Of a DNA stretch of 64,000 nucleotides, positions 40,689-55,900 are shown piece after piece (position 1 is the first letter of the stretch; every line of letters begins with the position of its first letter). The DNA is taken from positions 1,054,001 through 1,118,000 of the forward strand of contig NC_134286.1 in the NCBI RefSeq assembly GCF_949628215.1, read 5' to 3'. The position numbers were made by a program, and so were the translations under genes. Below the pieces are notes generated by a model, which was not told where the DNA came from, ran no database searches, and worked only from the letters and a program-made list of their open reading frames with translations. The DNA is from Phalacrocorax aristotelis. Lineage: Eukaryota; Chordata; Aves; Suliformes; Phalacrocoracidae.

Positions 40689-41917
40689 CTTAACCGTGAA
40701 GTTTTTTGTGGAATAGGTAAAAAGCTGTATTTGTGCAGCATATTTATGTGGGCCTTACAGCCCTTACACGAGCGTGGCATCCACCCTCCCTTGCACAAGG
40801 AGCGGTACCCCCAGTTTGCTTGCCTACGCTCCCAGTGCTAGAGAAACTGGTGACAGCCCAGTTCCCACCCTGGCCTGCCAACGGACGCCCCTGATTCAGA
40901 AGGTGAGGAGGGAGGTTGGTCTCTGAAGTCCACGGCCCGAGGGCCTCCTCCGAATGTACCCAACGGGCCACTGTCATCCAGCCTGGGAAGCTGCGCCGAA
41001 GTCAACCAGCTTAACTCGCTGGGACCAGTGAGCATGACGGTCACGCTGTTAGACTCAGACTGGTGTCTCCACTGGTACAAGCTCCATAAAATTGTTTTGA
41101 CTGGCAACGTTTGACTTCCAGTTTGGTATCTCCTATGCAGATAATAGAGATACATCAAAAGAGAAACATGGTAGAATGTGCAAAAATGAAAAATGCCTCC
41201 GGAACCATTTCTATTTCTTGGGTGGCTGGTGGTGTTTGGTGGGTGGGCATCAATTTAGTCCTTAGCAAAATGACAGGTTGTGTATGTTTTAAGAAAGGGT
41301 TGGTTCCTCAGCTAGTTAGTGCTTGAGAATAAGCTCACTTGCATAATTTCCTTCTTGACCACAAATTGCAGTACAAGCAGTGTCTCAAGGTGACCACTAG
41401 TAACGCTCGCAGAACAAAAGAAGCCCCTGAAAGAACAACACCCATAAAAATGGAGCGAGTTTTCGCTGCCCTGCTTCTCAGCTGTGTTCCCGTTGTGATT
41501 CTTGAGACCCTTCCCCCTCCACCAGCAGGCACGGCCACCTGCGGTGCTGCAAGGAACGCGCCGGCGCGGCAGCGAGGCGGACGGCAGAGCTGCGGCGCTT
41601 CTCTAGCGGCAGAGTAAGCAGCTGAGATGCGCTGGGTATAAATACGGGAATGGCTGTAAATGTTATTCATCTTGAACAAATTACAAATAAATTAAAAGAA
41701 GGAATCAATACAGTGTTTCTATATGCATAAACAGCCATTTTCTTTAAAACAGTGTGCATCAGTTGGCGTGTGTATAATCGGTGTCGGTGCCCTTATTTGC
41801 CGAGGCTGTGGAAGATTTTGTGTGCTGTTTAAAGAATTCTCTTAATTTTTGCTGACTCTTCCAATGAAACATTCACTCGACGCCCATCATTCTGGAGCCT
41901 ACAAGTGGGCAGCCCAT

Positions 41918-42058
41918 GGCCGGAGATTTTTGAAAACCTGACTGGACCAGGTCCTGGACAACCCAATCAAAGGTAGAAGTTAGCTTACTTTGGGTGGAAG
42001 GTTGGACTAGAGGGTCTCCAGCAGCCCCTTCCAGCTCTGTTTTCCCCATGATGCTGCC
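41918..42058 (+). mobile_element. CR1 LINE 3'-end fragment, probably in the GPR83 3' UTR
   Basis: The plus strand reads 'gattttt..aaaacctgactggacc.ggtcctgg.caac', then 'ggttggactagagggtctcc' and 'ccccttccagctctg', the usual order of a CR1 3' end. It begins 18 bp past the GPR83 stop codon on the opposite strand to CR1 transcription, so a GPR83 transcript would carry it in antisense. Diverged and 5'-truncated. Confidence 0.8.
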
Positions 42059-42075
42059 TGGCCATCAGACAGGGT

Positions 42076-47669
<5,594 letters not shown>

Positions 47670-50600
47670 GGTTGCAAACTACATAGAAGAGTTGATAAAT
47701 GGGTCCTTCCTGTGTTGATTACGCGTGAGCTTTGCTCCAGGGACTCTCCAGCTGCTGTTCCTTTTCAGTCCCTTATGTCCTATATACAGAAGCTGATTCA
47801 GATGCTGAAATATCAGAGATCCCCAAACACTTTTTCTCTTCGCCTAGGAAGAAATCATAGTGAATATTTCCTTTTGGGCGCTGTTCTGCTTCTCTCCCAC
47901 AGCTTCTCCTTGGAAATCTCCTTTATTGGTTTTCCACATAGTCCTTCATGTGTCAGGTCTCTGTTTCCCAAGAGTTTTCAGAGCTTGTCACAATCGAAAA
48001 AGCAAGAGCAGCCTTTCCCTTTTCTTTCTGTCCTCAGAGTATCTCTGAGCTATACACTGAAGCAGCTTTGCTCAGAGGCTGAGTGGTCCCTGCTTTCCTA
48101 GTGATATATACAGCCTGCCAGATGACACACCGCATATCAAATAGCCAATAGTGTATCTCTTCCTAGTTTATCCTGAGGTGTATTGCAACCCCTCACGTAG
48201 ACGATCGGAGAGCCTGACATGCAGATCTAGCAGAGCAGCAAAATACAGAAAGAGTGGATGTGCCCTGATCTTCCCTGCCTCCTCTCTCCTCCTCCTTCTT
48301 TCTGGGTACCCAGCACAGCAGCTACGAGGCGTGAAGCATCTTTACTGATTTGCAGCATCTTTCTTTCTCACCATTCCAGAGTTTTAGCAGAAGAGAACAT
48401 CGAGGATTTCTGCCTCCAGCGATCTCCCAGCTTTGTGCCTGGCACCGTCCCCTTCTGCTCCCCCATGGCACGGAGGACAGTGTAAAAAGCAAAATGCAAC
48501 CTGAAAATGAGAACAGAAGTTTCAGGATGCTGTTGAGTGTCCAGGGAGACTCTTGCCGCAGCTCAGCATGTGTCCTGAGCCAGGAGGTTGGGAGAGCAGG
48601 AGCAAATAGCAGCAACGTGAGTGGAGATCCCTTCTCTTTTCCTTCCCTTCCTTTGCAGACACAGTCATTCGCAGAGCAGCCTCAGGCTCCAAGCTCGGAA
48701 ACTCAAGCGCAAAGAGCCTCTCTGTGCTGCCTTCCTGCGGTGAGCCCCACGCCCAGGCTGGGGGCAGGTCATCAGCACTGGCTGCTGGGCCCGCAGAAGG
48801 AGCTGAGTGGGAAACAGGTGGGCTTTCATATGGGATTGGAGGTAAAAGTCAGCTTCTCATTTCTGACCCACTCAGCATCCCAGCATTCCCTTGGCAAGGC
48901 AGGATGCCTTTTGCCATCAATGTTTTTGTCACATGCGTCTTCAGAGATGTCACCAGGCCCCTCCACCCTTCCTCAGCATCCCCAGACCCCTTTTTTCTCC
49001 TGGCCCACAGCCAGCCCATACCTGCACCCTGCTGGGGGGCTGAGCCAGGCGTGAACCGACAAACAGGCGGTTTCATCTTTTTCTTCACAGTTTCTGTTGC
49101 ATAAGGAACCAATCAACTCACCCGGGATTTTATCTGGAGGATGGCAGATCATGGACACATCACTTACAGCCATAAAGGTGGAGGGCTGTGGCACGTACGA
49201 GATCAGAAGCAGGGCTCTTCCTACCAAGGGAGAAATGGCAACCCCTTCCCTGCACACGTCTGATGGAGACGCAGGCTGCCAGCCGTGGCTGCTGGTGGCT
49301 TGGCGGTGAATGCCACCACAGGTATCTATGCAAGTGCTTTCGCACACTTGCCCCAACACGTGCAGCGGGCAGGTGCCTGTGCCGCAGCCGTCGCAGCCCC
49401 GACGCGGCTGGGAGCCTGCGCTGACCAGCGCTGGTGTGGGCGAGCACCCGCGGGCATCTCCACGGTGGCACTACAGAGGCTTGTAGCTAAGTAACTCGTG
49501 TTTAGATTTAGATTTAATTTGGAATTAAAATTAATTTATTTACCACAGTAAGTTGTAAATAAAAAAGAAACACGCGGGGCTTCGTCCTCGAGCTCCCTCG
49601 CTTTGTGGTTACAGAGTGCTCATTTGGCAGCGTTCCCTTTCATTTCTTTGTCATGCATTAGAAAGACGTCTTGGCAGAAAAGCATTTAGATGCGCACGCA
49701 CAAACCCCTTGTGAAATGCCCCCGGTGCCATGCTATTCTCATACTACAGTATTCTTTGCAGAACTGATTTATTCTGTCAAAGGTTCAAACACTTAAGCAA
49801 TCACGTGCTGTTTTGCTGCAGTTATTATCCACTTACAAATATTCTGAGCTGCTTCGGCAGGCCTCGCTGTTTGTCATGCGCCGTAACTGAACGCTTGCGC
49901 TGGCTCCTCTTGGCCAAACAGAGAAAGCAAGGGAGAAATGTACTTTTTCAAACACACCCATTTGAATTGCGCAGAGTCAACTGTTTCTACAGAAGAATTT
50001 TGGCTTTCTCCTTTTGACACTACTTGAGTCAAAAATTTTTGGAACTTTTCATTTTCATGAGATTATTTAGCATTTTCATTTTTGGTGCTTTTTTGTGTCA
50101 AAAAGAAACGTCAAACTGCTGAAATTCCAGTTGACGTGAAGATTCCCTTCCTGAATAAATCTAATGTACGCTACATATTGATGAGGGCCAAAGAAGTCCG
50201 ATCCTTGCTTCGTCAGCAGTCTAGCAAATCTAAATACCAAAGAACCAAAGCATTTATATTAAGAAATAAAATACGCGCATTTGATTGGAGTTTGACAGGT
50301 AAAATAAGGAATGGTCTGAACTCCTCAGTTAAAATTTTCCAGCGCTCTCACCAGATGCTGGCCACACAAGCTACGTTGTCAGCATACGCGATGTGACTCG
50401 ATCCCTGTCCCTGATTTTGTAATCCACCTGAGAGCTGGCGTATGCATTCTTAAAATATAAATGCACATCTCATCAGTGCAGCTACCCAGTCTGTTAGGAG
50501 AGTAGCTGGCTCTGGCTCTGTAAGCTCTCGGGCATTTCATCCCACTCGGGAACATTAAAACACCAGATTATGAACATTTTTACAGGCCATTGCTGCGGTT

Positions 50601-51871
50601 CATTTTTAGACAGTGTTTCACTTGCTCTTCATCTTTCTCGCTCAGTGAAACCTATGATCTTTCGAGCAAAAGCGCGGGCTGCGTTGCCTTTCCTCAGGGA
50701 GGCCAAGTCGGCTGTTAGGGATGAGTCACCGGACTTTGTGGGTTCATGGTACCTTCCCAGTACTTGGCTGCAGGGACTTTTTCCTGTCTGACACAGATAT
50801 GTCAGATAATTCAGCAATCAGTTTCATTGTGCAGTATGTAAGAGTGGCCAGGGTCAAAGTTGCTCACTCTTGCACCTTAATTTAAGATAATTTTAAAGAA
50901 ATGGCTTCTAAAGACAGGGTTCATCCTCATTACTGGACAATACTTAATGAGGAGCCAAACCATGATGGTAACGGAATCTGTCTCCTCAGGCTGTGTTACC
51001 ACAGTCTTAGCAGGTGTATGTTTTAAAATGCTTGTCCACGTCTGCTCCCCTGAAGAGCTAAAGAAAATGCTTTCAAAGCTTGCAAAGCCAAATAAAATTA
51101 TCCCTATAGGTCCCTGCAGATTATTATGTTTCATTTTTATGAGGTACGTAAAGACCTCGTAAGAGGGCATAAGAGAAATACTGAGAATACAAGGCCATTA
51201 CATTAAACGTTTTCCTAATGCAAAAGTTCCCATCGCGCCCCAAAGGTGCGTTTCTCAGCTCCTTGTCTGCGGCTCTGTCTGTCCTTCTCCCAGCGCCACT
51301 GTTGGCGCCGAGCACGGGCCTCCCACGCCGGTGGGGACAGGTCGTGGGAGCTGTTAGCGAAAAAGCTGCTGCTTGAAGCCGCTCCCGCTTTTGCACCGTT
51401 CCTGCCTAGAGCCTCCATAGAGCAACGCGCAGAGGAACCAGCCGTGCCACCAAGAGCATCCCCTGCCCTCGCAGGCGGCTGAGCCACAGGGGAGGGAGCA
51501 CGCAAATTACGGCAAAACTTAAAATAAGGACTTCTGGTACAATAACGGAATTTCTGGCTTGAAAAGGAAAATGTCTCTGCTTTGCCATTCAGAGTTGAAA
51601 GCAGCTGGAGTAGGTGAGAAGTTTCAGTGCTTGAGCCTTGTCCGGAGGGAGAAAATTCAACAGCTAAATTCTCAGGTCTAAATGAGGAAAGATTCACTCA
51701 ATGTGCCTGTTGCATCAGGGAGCCGTTTGAAAGATTCCTGTTCCCTAGAGAAGTTAATGGTTTACACTTTTCTGTTTTAAATACAGGTTTGATAAATAAC
51801 AGAAACAATGAGAGCTATATATCAATCCCTAGATCTCCTCCTTTCAGTCAAAAGGTGTGCTATAAGTAAGA
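47670..51871. other. 5' flank of GPR83, no other gene recognised
   Basis: TATA-like motifs occur at 47781 and about 48105 for the minus strand. An open frame of 234 codons on the plus strand (48350-49054) has no recognisable domain and a composition typical of chance frames in S/P-rich GC sequence. Confidence 0.6.
47781..47786 (-). promoter_or_regulatory. TATA-like sequence upstream of GPR83
   Basis: TATATA on the minus strand, about 255 bp upstream of the receptor ATG. A start site about 25-30 bp downstream would give a 5' UTR of about 230 nt containing the uORF. No CpG island is seen here. A second TATATA near 48105 is an equal candidate, so this is a weak call. Confidence 0.2.
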
Positions 51872-52094
51872 GTTTGGACGGCCCTTGGAAACCATGATCT
51901 GGGAACTTTTTCTCTTCTCACGTTTGCTGTAATGCGCTGGGGACCCCCAGTAAGCGCATGCGATGCTGACCTATATTCCGGCACTCGGGAGGGAGGCCGG
52001 GGTTTCGACAGGCTCTCGGGATGGATTCCCAGTGGGCAGGCCCAAAGGCTGCACAGAACTGCGCAGTCTCCAGGCAAGGCAGTACACGGGGCAG

Positions 52095-52643
52095 CTCAAG
52101 AAAGAATTTGAAAAACTATGGATGGCAGCAGGAAGGGATAAGGGAAAAGTTCCACCTGTCTGGGACCCAGGAACAGCAATGGTGACATCCGAGGAGCCCG
52201 GCGGTGAGGAACCAGTCTCAGAATGGGAGATACCCGCTCCAAAAGGCATCTCCTGTAACTGGAGAAAATAGGCGTTCAGGGAATGGGCCAAGCTGGTTTC
52301 CCAGGGCCGTGATAGTTCCAGCTTTGAGAAGGACAAGATCAGTTACAACTGGTGAGAGTTTTGCAGGTGCATTCCCCACAGAAAACTCATTGCTGCGTTA
52401 CAGTTGAGAGAATTTCCAGCAAGGGGTACACAGGAAAGTAAAATTAAATCTTGTCGACACTGTCAAGCGGAGAATGAGTCCTGCGCACATGTTATTGGAT
52501 ACTGCCCAGCAGAAGAGGATGCCAGGATTAAAAGGCACAATCACTTATGTGAATTTTTTGCTGAAGAGGCAAAAAAGAAGGGCTGGGTAGTATTCCAAGA
52601 GCCACCGCTGCGAGATGAACAGAATGAACCACATAAACCGTAA
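52095..52643 (+). pseudogene. R2-like remnant: linker and CCHC zinc-knuckle segment
   Basis: One reading frame runs from about 52095 to the TAA at 52641-52643, interrupted by only two stops (52269, 52353). The zinc knuckle is CRHC at 52452-52463, followed after eight residues by H and after four more by C (HVIGYC), a C-X2-C-X8-H-X4-C arrangement typical of RLE-type elements. It continues with DARIKRHNHLCE and AKKKGWVVFQEPPLRDE, the hallmark run between the knuckle and the endonuclease. Confidence 0.8.
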
Positions 52644-52985
52644 TCATTAAAGGCGACCAAGCCCTGGTCGCGGACGTTGCAGTTAGGAGTGAAAGCAAAT
52701 TAACATCTTTGGTGGATGCAGCAGCAGCGAAGGTTAAGAAACACCAACACCTAAAAGAACAAGTGCAGGAACTGACTAATGTTAATATCATCAAATTTAT
52801 GGGATCTCCGTTAGGCGCACACAGAAAATGGTATCAGGGCAACTACGAGTGATTGAAAGAACTTGGACTTTCTGGCTCCCAGCAGAAGTTATCTCCTCAG
52901 TTATCAAATCAGGCATTGTTCTCTTAAGTGGACATTATGCATAGGCTTGCTAGTAAAGTAAGAACCATTGTAAAATCTTAATGTT
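52640..52985 (+). pseudogene. R2-like remnant: broken restriction-like endonuclease domain
   Basis: After HKP the frame breaks exactly where the first catalytic aspartate of the P-D...D-V endonuclease motif is expected. In the next frame it resumes as IIKGDQALVADV, which carries the second aspartate (52673-52675). Then follow DAAAAKVKKHQHLKEQVQEL and IKFMGSPLGAHRKWYQGNYE before TGA at 52850. The end matches the last residues of R2 proteins. The domain cannot be active. Confidence 0.78.
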
Positions 52986-55900
52986 TGATGATAACTCTGT
53001 TATATGATGATTTGTAAATAAACTGACCTTTCCTCTCTATCTAAGGTGAGAGCCTGACCCCCCTGGAGCTGCCAAGGGTGACAAAAGCTTGTGATAACAA
53101 GGGCGAGAGTAAGTAGGGATGTATTAGGTCACGGTATCACGATGTGTAATTCCTGCCAAAAAGACAATTTTCACTGTTTTTTACCAAGATGGACAGGCCA
53201 CCTATACTTAACCCAGAAAAGGAACACGCATATATGTTCAGTAAATAGTCATGCCAAAGTAAACATCACTAATTACTTTCAGGTCCTCCTTGTAGTTCCA
53301 TGGTTTCTTTTCAGTGGAATGGATTGCCTTGAGCTAGACAGACACCGTAGAGTTTGTCTTTTCTTAATAGGAAAGAAAGAATTATTCTTTGTGGGGATAA
53401 AACATGAATGACATGCTGGGTACAGACTGTTTTTCTGCCAAGGTACTCAATTAAATCTCCCTGAAAAAGTACTTGAGCTTTTATTCTTACGGCTTTCCTT
53501 GGAGGTAGTAAAATATAATTCCCATTTTGCAGACAAGGACGAAAGATCAGACAATTTGTGTGGGATTACCCAGGACACTGGTGTGCGGAGTTAGGAGATG
53601 AAAATTACTTCTTTGGATACGCTGGACCAGCCTTTCCATAGTGACGGCTGACATACAAGCATCGTGTAAAACTACCCACAGCAAACTGGTGGCGTGCTGA
53701 GGAATGACACGACCTTGTGATCCAGGTGCTGTATTATCACGGGCCACATTTTGCCAACGTAACTAAAGGAGCCATGCACAGCACCCCGTACGTTTGCCCT
53801 GGAACACCTAAAATACCCAGCTCCGCAGCCTGGAACCAGCGCAATCTTTCTAATATTGTGCGCTAAGAGACATTTGAGTATGTTTGCCACTTTCTTTTTT
53901 GCAGTATCACCTAGAGAGAGGTCTTGGCTAGATTGTGTCCCTTGCCAGGAGAGGGAGAACTTCCCAAATCAAGAGAGGGAGTCGGCTCTGGCCAACCGCC
54001 TTTGTAAAGCTTGACACAAATGTACCTGACAGGCTTTCCGTGACTTCTCTAATGTGCCTGCAATTATTTCTAATTCAGTGCGCCAGACGCACAGCAGAGA
54101 TCAGCTGTAGTACATATAGGTCACCCACAGCAAAATGCTCAAGCGGGTTACAGGCACATAATTCTAAGCGGTGAGAGAGTACAAAATAGCATTCTAAAAT
54201 TTCATGTTATTTCCTATTTCCTATTACAATCGAATGGCTTTAAAGTAAAAACAAGGTAAAGTAACCAAGGGGCACGCGATAAGTTCAGAACATGAGATCT
54301 GACATATGGTAATCCTGAAGATTTGCCCTTGACAAGGAAGACTTGATTGATATAGCGGAGACAAGACATACAGAGGCGGCAATCATCACTGATGCTGCAG
54401 CTGATGATCACAGTCCATCAGGAGGAGGAAACGAGCACTGCCAGGTTCAGGCAATGTTGTGGGATTCTTCCCAGTGCAGAGGATTCAACACCAGGAGAAA
54501 AAGCCAGGCAGGCTGTTCTGGAGCCAACTCCACTGGCAGAGGTGGGTGAGTTGCTGTGGAAGCTTCTGTTGTGCCTTTTTTTCTTTAGTTTGAAGAAAAC
54601 CCCTCTGGGAGGGTGGGACGATGCACTAGACTAAAAACTGCTCTGAAGGTTCTAAAAAACAACCAAAAAAAAGGCCTGGTCTGATTTTACCAGCAGCTAC
54701 AAATGTGCAAATGGGAACCAAGAGCCCTGTTCCTTTAATAGGTGATGCAGAAGATAAAATACTATTTGCTAGAAAAAGTGAAATAAGAAGCCTTGAAATG
54801 CTTCTGAAGACTCCCTGGAGGCAGGGATGACATGAGCCTTAAAACACACAGTTGCAAAGCCTCTCCTTGAACAGCAGCTTGCTTTATCAGAAAGTGACCC
54901 GAGAACCGATGGTGTTCTGCAGGTTATGGCTGTGCTCTGAAAAATGCTGGTTTTTCACTGAAAATCTGAATGAAAGCCAGGATGTAAAAGTAATCAATGC
55001 CGATCTGAAATTTTAGCTATGAGCAATAAGTTTTACTCCATTCCATTAAATTATTTTTTTAAAATCCTTTTCCCTTAAGAAGCCAATATTTCTCTGCAAA
55101 AGCAAAATTTCACCTCAGCCTCTCAAGCCAGACTAAGGTTACTGAGTGTGGCTGCTGCCAGCTCCCAGGGATCTTGCCACGGAGCTGGAGGAGGCAAACA
55201 GCTTCAGAGGACACAGCCCTGTGCCAGGAGCACGTCTTTCAGGGAGGGAAGTCACAGCTGAATCACAGCCAGAAGCAGCAAAGTGCCTCGTCTCAGGTAT
55301 GTGGAAGGTCGCTCTGGCAGCGGCGCACCCTGAGACAGCATTCCTTACCTTCACCTGACCAGCGCCCATCTGCTCTGCAGCATCCTTTTACACCTCCTCT
55401 AGCCTGGGCGTTTCCCACTGGGATTCTTTTGTACCTATAATATTCAGCGTCTCTTTTGGTGGCTCTTACCTGAAGAAAAAAAGATATCCCAGAATGAGTA
55501 TCTCAGTCTTTCAGAGGTTACATTTTTGAAGATGGCTGTTCCAGCTTGGATTAGTTTGCGTTCATATTACGAAAAACATTTCTTGCATTCAGTCCCTTCT
55601 CGCTTTTCAACTGCACTTCATTCAACTCTGCTCCAAGAAGGGCAGAATTAGGCAGTGCTTTATTTTCTCTCCTCAGTATTATTGCCACTTCCCCAGCTGC
55701 GCTCACTAAAATTCCTGGCTCTCAAGAAAAAAAAAAAAAAATCTACATCTACTATTTCCTTTAAAGGCCTGATGCTGCATTCACATTCCTGAATGATGTA
55801 TGAACCCCCGTATCTCCTTTTCAGTATCCAAAAATTCAGGGATAGAGACACCACGCGCTCCAGAAGGCAAGCCTTGCTCTGTTGCTAACGGGCATAGGGA

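Larger units (their letters stand above)
18541..41917. other. 23-kb gene-poor stretch
   Basis: No exon is recognised. It holds the microsatellites at 23872 and 27154, the tandem repeat at 21350, conserved-element-like blocks at 22735-22990, 25010-25145, 28735-28925 and 35630-35845, and moderately CpG-rich patches at 25870-26070 and 26630-26760 (the latter with GACGTCAC, a CRE-like site, just before an ATG at 26697). Confidence 0.6.
51872..52985 (+). mobile_element. Degenerate 3' portion of an R2-type non-LTR retrotransposon
   Basis: The translation matches the C-terminal third of an R2-clade ORF. In order: a post-RT segment with MRWGPPVSACDADL (51932 on) and SGQAQRLHRTAQ; a linker with EFEKLWMAAGRDKGKVPPVW; FREWAKLVSQGRDSSSFEKD (just after 52271); IPHRKLIAALQLRE (52371 on); a CCHC zinc knuckle; and the endonuclease region ending HRLASKVR. 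Lesions: a +1 shift between about 52095 and 52111, TAG 52269, TGA 52353, a shift at about 52641, TGA 52850 and TAA 52925. The 5' portion (RT core, N-terminal DNA-binding fingers) is absent, as expected from truncated target-primed reverse transcription. R2 normally inserts in 28S rRNA genes, but the flanks here are not rDNA. A related RLE-bearing clade (R4, NeSL, Hero) is the alternative; the order and wording of the motifs fit R2 best. Confidence 0.82.

Noticed and set aside
48350-49054. 234-codon plus-strand open frame
   Set aside because: S/P/Q-rich chance-like composition, no recognised domain, no splice or promoter signals. Not excluded by transcript data.
53030-53060. 28S rDNA flank next to the R2-like element
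   Set aside because: Only 'taagg' matches. The downstream bases are not 28S sequence, so the element is not in an rRNA gene.
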